From assembly GCA_035702665.1 (NCBI GenBank), contig DASSQD010000146.1, positions 1 through 34,819 on the forward strand: a DNA stretch of 34,819 nucleotides. Direction: 5' to 3'. The notes beneath the pieces are model-generated. The model searched no databases and was not told the origin of the DNA. It was given only the letters and a program-made list of their open reading frames with translations. Position numbers and translations under genes: made by a program. Shown here one piece after another: positions 16,020 through 23,243 of the stretch (within the stretch, counting starts at the first letter, position 1; each line of letters starts with the position of its first letter). This DNA comes from VBDM01 sp035702665. Its GTDB lineage: Bacteria; Pseudomonadota; Gammaproteobacteria; Burkholderiales; SG8-39.

Positions 16020-17755
16020 CCGCGGGCGAGCACCAGCGTGCACGTGCGCTGGCCCAGCGTGCCCTTCAGGACGAAGCGATCGCCGTCGAAGCTGCCCTGG
16101 AAGAACACGTTGTAGGTATTGCCCATGCTCCGCTTCGTGTCGGAGACGCCGTTGCCGGAGAGCACTAGGCTGCCGTCGTCGCCCGGCTTGCCGCGCGCCT
16201 GGTTGTAGCCAGGCTGTCCCGGCGTGCCGCGCTCGATGACGAACTCGCCGCCCGACACGCTCATGCGCCAGCTCTGCACCCGAGAGGGCAATTCCTCGTA
16301 CGCGTCGCAAGCGCGCGTCGCCGTCCACGCGCCGTCGTAACGCGGCGCGGGCGGCCGCTGCGCCGGCTTTGCCGATCCCCACAGCACGCTGGGGAGAAAA
16401 GTGCTCCGCGGCGCTTCCTGTGCGGGAGCGGGCGCCTGGGGCTTCGGCGGCTCGGGTTCGCTGCGCGCGACGGCGACGGGCGCGCTTTCGGCCGGCTGGG
16501 GGGCAGCGGCGGGCGGACGCGGCCTGGCCTTGGGCTCCGGCTTGGGCTCGGCCTTGGCCTTAGCGTCGGCAGCGCGCTGGGCTTCCAGCTGCTTCTTCGC
16601 TTTCTCCGCGTCGGCGGCGGCGGCCAGCGCGCGGCGCTGGGCCTCTTCCGCCTCGGCGCGCGCCTTGGCGAGCTGCGCCTCGATGTCGGCCTTCTGGGGC
16701 GCGATCCACCCGGCGCGCCAGCCCCAGGCGGCGACGCCGGCGACGAGGAGAGCGAGCGACGCCCCGATGATCCAGCCGGCGCGCCGGCCGGATTTCGCCG
16801 CGACCGGCGCGGCGCCCGCGCGCGGGACGGCACCCTGCTTCGGGCGCGGGGAGCCGCTCAGCTCCACCGCGGCCGCGGGCCGCAGCACTTCGACGATGAT
16901 GGTTTCCTCCGACACGGCCGCGGCGGCGGGGGCGTCGTGCGCCGCGAGAATCGCTGCGCGGAAGGCCTCGGCCGACTGGTAGCGGTCTTCGGGCTTCTTC
17001 GCGAGCGCTCTCGCGATCACCGGGTCGTAGCGCTCCCAGCCCTTGCCGGGATCGGCGAGCGAGGGCCGCAGGGGCTCGGCATGGCAGGTCGCGTACGAGA
17101 CCTGCTCGGTGGTCCCGACGAAAGGCTTCGCGCCGGTAAGCAGCTGGTAGAACACCACGCCCGCGGCGAACAGGTCGGCGCGGTGGTCGATTTGCGACGC
17201 CGCGTACTGCTCGGGCGCCATATACCCCGGCGAGCCCATCATCATCCCGGTCTGCGTCAGCTCGGAGGCCTCGATGCGCGCGATGCCGAAGTCGGCCACC
17301 TTGACCTTGCCGTTCCTCATCACGATGACGTTGCCGGGCTTGATGTCGCGGTGCCATACGCGCCGCTCGTGCGCGTGTCCCAGCGCCTCGAGCAGCTGCG
17401 ACATGATGCTCACCGCGTCGCGCTCGGCGAAGCGCGTGCCGCGCCCGATGTATTCCCTGAGCGAATTGCCCTCGACGTACTCCATGGCGATATAAGCGAC
17501 CGCTGCGTCCTCGCCGTAGTCGTACACGGCGACGATGCCCGGATGGGCGAGCTTGCCCGCCGCCTGCGCCTCGTTCCTGAAGCGCGCGAGCATCGCCGCG
17601 GCGTGGCGCTCCCCCTCGACCAGCTCCCTGCGGATGGTCTTGATCGCGACGGTGCGCTTGATGCCGGGGTCGAATCCCTTGTAGACGACACCCATGGCGC
17701 CCTGTCCGAGCACCTCGGTGATCTCGTACTTGCCCAGGTGATGCGGCGTAATCAT
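16016..17755 (-). CDS. Membrane Ser/Thr protein kinase (Hanks type) with extracytoplasmic C-terminal domain
   Basis: This is a ~579-residue protein from the ATG at 17755. The kinase domain (about 8-280) is complete: glycine loop LGQGAMGVVY, Lys39 in VAIKT, HRDIKPGN (135-142), DFG (155-157) and GSPGYMAPEQY. A cytoplasmic linker is followed by one transmembrane helix (GWIIGASLALLVAGVAAWGW), an Ala/Glu/Lys coiled coil (ADIEAQLAKARAEAEEAQRR...), a Pro/Ala/Lys-rich stalk, and a C-terminal beta-rich domain of ~110 residues containing two Cys (TRACDAYEEL, QRTCTLVLARG). The outer domain may sense the envelope or cell wall. A TTG at 17803 would add 16 residues and is less likely. It is divergent from the thioesterase gene and convergent with the SDR gene. 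Confidence 0.93.
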   Translation of the reverse strand: MITPHHLGKYEITEVLGQGAMGVVYKGFDPGIKRTVAIKTIRRELVEGERHAAAMLARFRNEAQAAGKLAHPGIVAVYDYGEDAAVAYIAMEYVEGNSLREYIGRGTRFAERDAVSIMSQLLEALGHAHERRVWHRDIKPGNVIVMRNGKVKVADFGIARIEASELTQTGMMMGSPGYMAPEQYAASQIDHRADLFAAGVVFYQLLTGAKPFVGTTEQVSYATCHAEPLRPSLADPGKGWERYDPVIARALAKKPEDRYQSAEAFRAAILAAHDAPAAAAVSEETIIVEVLRPAAAVELSGSPRPKQGAVPRAGAAPVAAKSGRRAGWIIGASLALLVAGVAAWGWRAGWIAPQKADIEAQLAKARAEAEEAQRRALAAAADAEKAKKQLEAQRAADAKAKAEPKPEPKARPRPPAAAPQPAESAPVAVARSEPEPPKPQAPAPAQEAPRSTFLPSVLWGSAKPAQRPPAPRYDGAWTATRACDAYEELPSRVQSWRMSVSGGEFVIERGTPGQPGYNQARGKPGDDGSLVLSGNGVSDTKRSMGNTYNVFFQGSFDGDRFVLKGTLGQRTCTLVLARG

Positions 17756-17819
17756 CGTTCGGCCATGGGAAGGCGTGCGCCGGGATATTATGCTTTTTCG
17801 CAATACCTAGGGAGGAATC
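17756..17819. promoter_or_regulatory. Short divergent promoter region, kinase/thioesterase
   Basis: This 64-bp gap must hold the start signals for both divergent genes. On the plus strand TATTAT (17786-17791) is a plausible -10, followed by a T tract and the strong ribosome site GGGAGGAATC before the thioesterase ATG. No clear -35 is visible. I see no distinct minus-strand promoter. Confidence 0.25.
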
Positions 17820-18245
17820 ATGCCGCTGCGGCCCGGATTCGACCTCGCGCGTATGAACGCTTTCGGGAAGGATTTCCTCCCGGGCCTAGTCGGCGTGGTC
17901 TTCACGGAGATTTCCGAGGGGCTGGTGAAGGGCGAGGTCGCGATCCGCAGGGAATTGCTCGCGCCGAACGGCTACCTGCACGCTGGCACCGTCGTGGCCC
18001 TTGCCGACACGCTCTCCGGCTACGGCTGCATCTCGCACCTGCCCGAGGGCGCGGAGAACTTCACCACCGTCGAGCTCAAGACCAACTTCCTGAACACCGC
18101 GCGCGAGGGCACGTTCTTCGGCGAGGCGCGCGCCGTGCACCTCGGGCGCACCACCCAGGTGTGGGACGCGGTCGTGACGCACGGCCCCGAGCGGCGCAAG
18201 CTCGCGCTGTTCCGCTGCACGCAGCTGGTGCTGTATCCGCGGTAG
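17820..18245 (+). CDS. PaaI-type hotdog-fold acyl-CoA thioesterase
   Basis: This 141-residue single hotdog domain contains APNGYLHAGTVVALADTLSGYG: Asn50, His54, Gly56 and Asp63 lie at the active-site positions of PaaI/YbgC-like thioesterases (HAGxxxxLADT pattern). The later strands NFTTVELKTNFLN and GEARAVHLGRTTQVWDAVV also fit. It would hydrolyse a small acyl- or aryl-CoA in the cytoplasm as a tetramer or dimer. GGGAGGAA precedes the ATG. The gene ends 9 bp before the dCTP deaminase gene; no shared pathway is obvious. Confidence 0.92.
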   Translation: MPLRPGFDLARMNAFGKDFLPGLVGVVFTEISEGLVKGEVAIRRELLAPNGYLHAGTVVALADTLSGYGCISHLPEGAENFTTVELKTNFLNTAREGTFFGEARAVHLGRTTQVWDAVVTHGPERRKLALFRCTQLVLYPR

Positions 18246-18254
18246 CATGCCGGG

Positions 18255-19412
18255 ATGAAGATGGCACGCGAAGACCTGCTCGGACCGGGCGAAACGGAAT
18301 CCGACGCCAGGGCGCATTCCACCGGTGTACTCCCTTCGCAGGAGATCGAGCATCTCATCCGGGCGTCGAAGGAGATCGTCGCGCTCGAGCCCATCCAGCC
18401 CGATCAGATCCAGCCGGCGAGCCTGGACCTGCGCCTGGGGAGCGACGCGTGGCGCGTGCGCGCGAGCTTCCTCCCGGGAAGGAACGCGACCGTGATGCAG
18501 CGCCTCGACGATCTCGAGATGCACAAGATGGACATCAGCGGAGGCGCCGTGCTCGAGCGCGGCTGCGTCTACATCATCCCGCTGCTCGAGGGCCTCAGGC
18601 TCCGGACCCGCACCTCGGCGATGGGCAATCCCAAGAGTTCGACCGGGCGTCTGGACGTGTTCGTGCGGCTCATCACCGACTACGGCACCGAGTTCGACCG
18701 CGTGCGCGAGGGCTACAACGGACCGCTTTACGCGGAGGTGTCGCCGCGCACCTTCAGCGTGCTCGTCCGCAAGGGCTCGCGCCTGGGCCAGATACGCATC
18801 CGCCGGGGCAGCCCGCCGACCGGCGATGAAACGCTGCGGCGGCTGCACGAGAAGCACGAGCTGGTCGATTCCATTACGCCTGACGAGATCCGCGACGGCG
18901 TGCCGGTGTCGGTCGACCTCGCCGGCGACCGCTCGGCCGGGGTGATCGGCTACAAGGCGAGGAACCACGCCGGGTTGATCGACGTCGACAAGTTGCGGCA
19001 CTACGAGATCGCCGACTACTGGGAGCCCGTGCACCCGCCGCGCCGCGGCGGACTGGTGCTCGACCCCGCGGACTTCTACATCCTCGCCTCGCGCGAGTCG
19101 GTGAAGGTGCCGCCGATGCTCGCCGCCGAGATGGTCGCGTACGACACGCTGGTCGGGGAATTCCGCGTTCACTACGCCGGCTTCTTCGACCCGGGGTTCG
19201 GCGATCCGCAGGCGGGCGGGCAGGGCTCGCGCGCAGTGCTGGAAGTGCGCTCCTTCGAGATGCCCTTCGTGATCGAGCACGGCCAGGTCGTGGGGCGGCT
19301 GGTGTACGAGCGGCTGACGGCGCCGCCCGCGAAGCTCTACGGTTCTGGCCTCAAGTCCTCGTACCAGCGCCAGGGGATCGCGCTTTCCAAGCATTTCAGG
19401 CTGCCCGCCTGA
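18255..19412 (+). CDS. dcd: Two-domain dCTP deaminase
   Basis: This 385-residue protein is about twice the length of enteric Dcd (~190). It has two dUTPase-like halves. The first half has QIQPASLDLRLG and GNPKSSTGRLDVFVRLITD (the SS-x-GR active-site and phosphate-binding motif), then GYNGPLYAEVSPRTFSVLVRKGSRLGQIRI. The second half repeats the fold: ADFYILASRESVKVPPMLAAEMVAYD, GFFDPGFG, VLEVRSFEMPFVIEHGQ. This long form is known in alpha- and betaproteobacteria. It converts dCTP to dUTP for thymidylate synthesis. It is transcribed with the thioesterase and with a cupin gene whose ATG overlaps its stop (TGATG). Confidence 0.93.
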   Translation: MKMAREDLLGPGETESDARAHSTGVLPSQEIEHLIRASKEIVALEPIQPDQIQPASLDLRLGSDAWRVRASFLPGRNATVMQRLDDLEMHKMDISGGAVLERGCVYIIPLLEGLRLRTRTSAMGNPKSSTGRLDVFVRLITDYGTEFDRVREGYNGPLYAEVSPRTFSVLVRKGSRLGQIRIRRGSPPTGDETLRRLHEKHELVDSITPDEIRDGVPVSVDLAGDRSAGVIGYKARNHAGLIDVDKLRHYEIADYWEPVHPPRRGGLVLDPADFYILASRESVKVPPMLAAEMVAYDTLVGEFRVHYAGFFDPGFGDPQAGGQGSRAVLEVRSFEMPFVIEHGQVVGRLVYERLTAPPAKLYGSGLKSSYQRQGIALSKHFRLPA

Positions 19413-19792
19413 TGCGCCTGGTGCGGATCTACACCCGCGAGTCGGGCGAGTCGGCCATCGAGGTGCGCCGCATCCCGATGACGGGCAGCGCCCGGCCCGT
19501 GTCGACCACCTTCCAGTGCACCTCGATCTTCTTCCGCGAGACGCCGGAAGGGCACGTGCAGGACTACCACAACGCGCCGCGGCGGCAGTTGATCTTCCTC
19601 ACCTCGGGGCTGCTCGAGCTCGAGGCGAGCGACGGGAGGCGCGTCGTGTGCCGCCCCGGGGACCTGATCTTCGCCGAGGACACGGCGGGCAAGGGCCACG
19701 TCACGAGATCGCTGCGCGACGTGCGCGGCTTCGCGCACGTGGCGATGGCGGAGGACTTCGACGTCTCGAGCTGGCCGCTCGAGCAGGGCTGA
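19412..19792 (+). CDS. Small single-domain cupin
   Basis: This 126-residue cytoplasmic protein has one conserved barrel: HVQDYHNAPRRQLIFLTSG, then LELEASDGRRVVCRPGDLIFAEDTAGKGHVTRS. His residues of the first motif and His in GKGHVTRS could bind a metal, as in small cupins of unknown function. No catalytic role can be assigned. The start overlaps the dcd stop by one base (TGATG), so it is coupled to dcd. A 98-bp gap without a visible terminator separates it from the cyclase gene. Confidence 0.82.
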   Translation: MRLVRIYTRESGESAIEVRRIPMTGSARPVSTTFQCTSIFFRETPEGHVQDYHNAPRRQLIFLTSGLLELEASDGRRVVCRPGDLIFAEDTAGKGHVTRSLRDVRGFAHVAMAEDFDVSSWPLEQG

Positions 19793-19890
19793 GCTTCCGG
19801 TCTCGAGGAGCGTCGCGGTATCATTGCGCGCGAACCGGCGGTGTCCGGGCGGTCGCCGCAAGAACGACCCCAAACGGGAGGGGGACGTCC

Positions 19891-21306
19891 ATGGATTCTC
19901 CGGAACAGCCGAAGAGTGCCCGCGAGCGGCTGCAAGGCTTCTGGGTCCGCTGGCGCTACGCGGCGATCGGGGCCGCGATCTTCCTCGTCGTCGGGCTCGC
20001 GGGCAGCACCATCCTCGACGCCCGGATGGAGGGACGGCGCAAGGTCGAGCTGATATCCTTCACCTCCCTGCTGCAAACCCGTCTCAGGCGCGAGCTGGAC
20101 AACGCGCTGTTCCTCACCGGCGGCCTGAAGAGCTACCTCGTGGTGCGCCGAGGCGTGCTCGTGCGCAGCGAGGTCGACGCGATCCTGCGGCAGCTCTACC
20201 AGGACTCGCGCCACGTGCGCAACTTCGGCGTCGCGGTCGGCTACCGGCTCCTCTACGTCTACCCGATCAAAGGCAACGAGAAGGTTCTGGGCCTCGATTA
20301 CCGCAAGGTTCCGAGCCAGCTAGCCGCAGTCCAGCGCGTGATCGATGGCGGCGCACCCCTCCTGCTCGGTCCCATGAGGTTGGTGCAGGGAGGGCAGGGC
20401 CTGATCTACCGCGTCCCGGTATCAGTGCAGGGAAAGTACTGGGGCCTCATCTCGACGGTGATCGACTCCGAATCCCTCCTGGCGGACGCTTTCGCGCTCG
20501 CTCGGGCGGAGAAGGTCGACCTCGCCATCCGCGGGCGCGACGCGCGCGGGATGGACGGCGAGGTGTTCCGGGGGGACGCGAAGCTCTTCGGGCAGAATGG
20601 CGTCGAATTGGCCGACGTGCAGGTGCCCGGTGGCAAGTGGGTGATGGCCGTCCGCGGCGGTCCCGGGTCGTTTTCGGACGTTAACGCGTGGCGGCTGAGG
20701 GTGCTCGCCTGGGTGCTCGCCCTCTTCCTCGCCTGGGGCGTCTACGCGCTGCTGCAGCAGAGGGCGCGGCTCGCGCGCATGGCGATGTTCGACGCGCTCA
20801 CCGGCCTGCCCAACCGCACGCTGATCGAGGACCGGCTGGAGCGCGCGATCGCCTCCCAGCGGCGCAACCCCGCGACCGTCTCGGCGCTGCTCTTTGCCGA
20901 TCTCGACGACTTCAAGCGCATCAACGACGAACAAGGTCACCGGGCGGGCGACGCGGTGCTGCAAGGCGTCGCCGAGCGCGCGACGCGCGCGGTGCGCGGC
21001 ATCGACAGCGTGGGGCGCTGGGGCGGCGATGAGATGATCGTCATTCTCGAGGATGCTGGACGCGACAGGATCCCGGAGCTGGTCGAACGCGTGCGCCGCG
21101 CCATCGAGACCCCGATCGACTACGCGGGCCTGAAGCTGCAGGTCGGCGTCTCGATCGGCGTCGCCATCGTTCCCGACGACGGCGACGGCGTCCAGGAACT
21201 CATCCGCCGCGCCGACCGGCGCATGTACGAGGAGAAGCAGAAGCGACGCGGCGCGGCGCGGTCGAAAGAGCCTGCGGAAGTCGCCGGGGACAGGCAGCGG
21301 CGCTAG
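19891..21306 (+). CDS. Diguanylate cyclase with a CHASE-like periplasmic sensor
   Basis: This 471-residue inner-membrane protein has helix 1 at about 24-43, a periplasmic domain of ~230 residues resembling CHASE (GVAVGYRLLYVYPIKGNE, LLLGPMRLVQGGQGLIYRVPV, GLISTVIDSESLL) and helix 2 (LRVLAWVLALFLAWGVYALL), then a GGDEF domain. The active-site loop is GGDEM (378-382), with Met for the usual Phe. The inhibitory RxxD site is intact five residues upstream (RGID, 369-372). FDALTGLPNRTLIEDRL and FADLDDFKRIND are conserved, so it should make c-di-GMP and be feedback-inhibited. The ATG at 19891 follows GGGAGGGGGACG. It converges on soxA, sharing a CTAG stop. Confidence 0.93.
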   Translation: MDSPEQPKSARERLQGFWVRWRYAAIGAAIFLVVGLAGSTILDARMEGRRKVELISFTSLLQTRLRRELDNALFLTGGLKSYLVVRRGVLVRSEVDAILRQLYQDSRHVRNFGVAVGYRLLYVYPIKGNEKVLGLDYRKVPSQLAAVQRVIDGGAPLLLGPMRLVQGGQGLIYRVPVSVQGKYWGLISTVIDSESLLADAFALARAEKVDLAIRGRDARGMDGEVFRGDAKLFGQNGVELADVQVPGGKWVMAVRGGPGSFSDVNAWRLRVLAWVLALFLAWGVYALLQQRARLARMAMFDALTGLPNRTLIEDRLERAIASQRRNPATVSALLFADLDDFKRINDEQGHRAGDAVLQGVAERATRAVRGIDSVGRWGGDEMIVILEDAGRDRIPELVERVRRAIETPIDYAGLKLQVGVSIGVAIVPDDGDGVQELIRRADRRMYEEKQKRRGAARSKEPAEVAGDRQRR

Positions 21307-22076
21307 GGACGCACGCCGGGCGCCTCGATCTTCATGCCGCGCGCCCGCCACATGAGGTAGAGCTCGAGGTCGACGAGCTCGTCGGCGCCGAAGTCGGGAA
21401 CCTGCGCTCGCATGCCGAAGAGGCAGTTGCGCAGCCGCCGGTCGAGCGATCCCAGGCTCTGCCACTCGAGGCGATAGATGGGATAGCCCGTGGGATGCGC
21501 CTGCGGGATCAGGCTGCCCGCGAGGTGCTTGCCCCAGTTGTCGTCGTGGCACAGCGCGCAGGAGAGGTTGAGCTGTCCCTGGCGCCGGTGGAACGCCTCG
21601 CGGCCGGCCTCGAGAAACGGCTTCGCTTTCCCGTCGATCTTCGGCGCGATCGGCAGCCCGCGCGACTGGCGCGCGACGTACGCGGAGAGCGCGAGCAGCT
21701 CCTGGCTCTCCCAGGCGAGCGGCGCGGCTTTCTGGCGGTCGACGCGGCAGGCGTTGATGCGCTGCTCCAGATTCAGCGGCCTGCCGCGCGCGGCGTCGAG
21801 CGCCGGGTAGCGTGCCGCGACGCCTTCCATGCTCTGCCGCGCGTCGCCGTGACAGTCGCTGCACGCGCGGTCGGCGGCGCCGGCCTTGCGCTGCCACAGC
21901 GTCTCGCCGTCGAGCACGCCGAGGATGCCCGGGTTGGTCGCGTCGTCGTCCTCGATCTTCTGCGTCTCGCGGCTCATCAGGTCGTAGCCGGAGCGGCGCG
22001 CCTCCGGCGGAATCTCGCCCGCCCGGGCGCCCGCGGCGGCGAGGCAGGCGGCGAGAAGCAGCAGACGCGGGCTCAC
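21303..22076 (-). CDS. soxA: SoxA, diheme cytochrome c subunit of the SoxAX thiosulfate-oxidation complex
   Basis: From a GTG at 22076 this is a 257-residue protein with a signal peptide (RLLLLAACLAAAGARAG). Two c-heme sites are present: CSDCH (72-76) and CALCH (173-177). Cys110 in INACRVD and Cys218 in RNCLFGMRAQ match the axial-ligand cysteines of diheme SoxA, the latter being the persulfide-modified active-site Cys. CHDDNWGKHLAGSLIPQAHP and YRLEWQSLGSLDRRLRNC are strong SoxA blocks. It should form the disulfide between thiosulfate and the SoxY carrier Cys in the periplasm together with SoxX. Its start overlaps the soxZ stop (GTGA). It is the last gene of the operon. Confidence 0.95.
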   Translation of the reverse strand: MSPRLLLLAACLAAAGARAGEIPPEARRSGYDLMSRETQKIEDDDATNPGILGVLDGETLWQRKAGAADRACSDCHGDARQSMEGVAARYPALDAARGRPLNLEQRINACRVDRQKAAPLAWESQELLALSAYVARQSRGLPIAPKIDGKAKPFLEAGREAFHRRQGQLNLSCALCHDDNWGKHLAGSLIPQAHPTGYPIYRLEWQSLGSLDRRLRNCLFGMRAQVPDFGADELVDLELYLMWRARGMKIEAPGVRP

Positions 22077-22393
22077 TCGACCTTGAGGGGCGCGATCTCG
22101 GTGACGGTGTAGCCGTTGTCGCCGACCCATTGGAACGTGAGCGCGCCCGACTCGGTCGCGACGGTGGTGAAGGCGATCAACGGGTTCGCGGCGACCGCGG
22201 GGTGCAGCTCGACGCGGAACACCTCGGTGCCGTTGTAGCTGCAGGTGAAGGTCCGGATGATGTCGCGCGGGATGAGCTCGCCGGTCTGCGTGCGGCGGAA
22301 GCCCGTCTCCATCGGATGCTGCGCGAGCGTCTTGATCTCGACGATCTCGCCGCGCCTGGCGCGCGGAGGCACGGTGACGACGGCGCGCGCCAT
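22073..22393 (-). CDS. soxZ: SoxZ, partner of the sulfur carrier SoxY
   Basis: This 106-residue protein has the SoxZ pattern: PRARRGEIVEIKTLAQHPMETGFRR, IRTFTCSYNGTEVFRVELHPAVAANP and FQWVGDNGYTVTEIAPLKVE. The single Cys in TFTCSYNG is at a position commonly seen in SoxZ. It has no signal peptide and is normally exported as a heterodimer with Tat-exported SoxY. It starts in a TGATG overlap with the soxY stop and ends in a GTGA overlap with soxA. Confidence 0.95.
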   Translation of the reverse strand: MARAVVTVPPRARRGEIVEIKTLAQHPMETGFRRTQTGELIPRDIIRTFTCSYNGTEVFRVELHPAVAANPLIAFTTVATESGALTFQWVGDNGYTVTEIAPLKVE

Positions 22394-22875
22394 CAGATCA
22401 GCCCTTCCTCGAGGCAGGCCGAGAGCGTGACCACGACTTCGGCGCCGTCGGACCAGAACGAGCCGTCGCTCATCCGCGCGATCGCGGTCACGGTCTGCGT
22501 GTCGGCGAGGCGCACCCGCGTCGTGAAGGTCGCGCGCCCCGCGCGCGGGCCGAGGGCGACGCTGACCACGTCGGGCAGCGGGTTCTTCTCGGTGAGGACG
22601 TGGATCGCCTCGACGTGGTCGGCCCCGGTCATCGGGCTGTCGACCGCGACCGTGAGCGGCACCGAGTTGCCGTTGTCGATGAGCGGCGGCAGCGTGAGCT
22701 TCACGCGGCCCTTGTTCACCTTCGCGTCGCCGACGACGCGGCGCAGCGCCTCCTGGAACGCCGCCTTCCGCTTCGCCGCGAGGTTGGGATCGAGCTGGGC
22801 CTTCGCCGCGGTGGGCGCGGCGAGGGCGGAGGCGACGATGAGGAACTGCCGGCGCGTGATCATTTCAGAGCTCAT
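22393..22875 (-). CDS. soxY: SoxY sulfur carrier with an atypical C-terminal tail
   Basis: This 160-residue protein has a Tat signal (ITRRQFLIVASALAAPTAAKAQ) and SoxY blocks: RVKLTLPPLIDNGNSVPLTV, VDSPMTGADHVEAIHVLTEKNPLPDVV and TVTAIARMSDGSFWSDGAEVVVTL. In characterised SoxY proteins sulfur intermediates ride on the Cys of a C-terminal GGCGG arm. Here the protein ends SACLEEGLI, so Cys154 is present but the glycines are replaced and five residues follow it. The ATG at 22875 overlaps the soxX stop by four bases (ATGA); an internal ATG at 22863 is an alternative. The assignment to the family is firm; the carrier function with this tail is uncertain. Confidence 0.93.
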   Translation of the reverse strand: MSSEMITRRQFLIVASALAAPTAAKAQLDPNLAAKRKAAFQEALRRVVGDAKVNKGRVKLTLPPLIDNGNSVPLTVAVDSPMTGADHVEAIHVLTEKNPLPDVVSVALGPRAGRATFTTRVRLADTQTVTAIARMSDGSFWSDGAEVVVTLSACLEEGLI

Positions 22876-23243
22876 TTGAGACTAGCAAGATAGGCAACCA
22901 CGTCCTCGATTTGTTCCGCCGAGAGAATGGTCTTGCCGCGATAGGACGAGGCGACTCGCGAAAGTCCTTCGGTCTTGTAGTACGCGGGCATGATCGTGTC
23001 CGGATTGGCCTTGCCGGGGTCGACGATCCTCGCGCGGATCTGGGCCACCGACAGGCGCGCGGCGACCCCTTTCAGGTCCGGCGCGAGATCGCCCTGGAAA
23101 CGTTCCTCGGGAATGGGAGCGCGATGGCACAACAGGCACAGCCCGACCTGCCGGTTGGCCACGATCTCCCGGCCCCGCCGGGGATCCCCCGCCGCAAAAG
23201 CGGTCCCCAGGCTGAACGCCAGGAGGACCGCTATGAACCTCAC
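22872..23243 (-). CDS. soxX: SoxX-type monoheme cytochrome c
   Basis: From a GTG at 23243 this is a 123-residue protein with a signal peptide (RFIAVLLAFSLGTAFA) and one c-heme site, CLLCH (36-40). Met85 in DTIMPAYY is the likely axial ligand. The segments GREIVANRQVGLCLLCHRAP, GDLAPDLKGVAARLS, RIVDPGKANPDTIMPAYY and LSAEQIEDVVAYLASLK match SoxX. It would take electrons from SoxA and pass them to a cytochrome oxidase. Its GTG overlaps the stop of the molybdenum hydroxylase gene by four bases, and its own stop overlaps soxY. It could also accept electrons from the hydroxylase, which is inference from position. Confidence 0.92.
   Translation of the reverse strand: MRFIAVLLAFSLGTAFAAGDPRRGREIVANRQVGLCLLCHRAPIPEERFQGDLAPDLKGVAARLSVAQIRARIVDPGKANPDTIMPAYYKTEGLSRVASSYRGKTILSAEQIEDVVAYLASLK

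Noticed and set aside
20377..21306. GGDEM in the cyclase as a sign of inactivity
   Set aside because: The Gly-Gly-Asp-Glu residues and the RxxD site are intact; the fifth position tolerates changes, so activity is likely.
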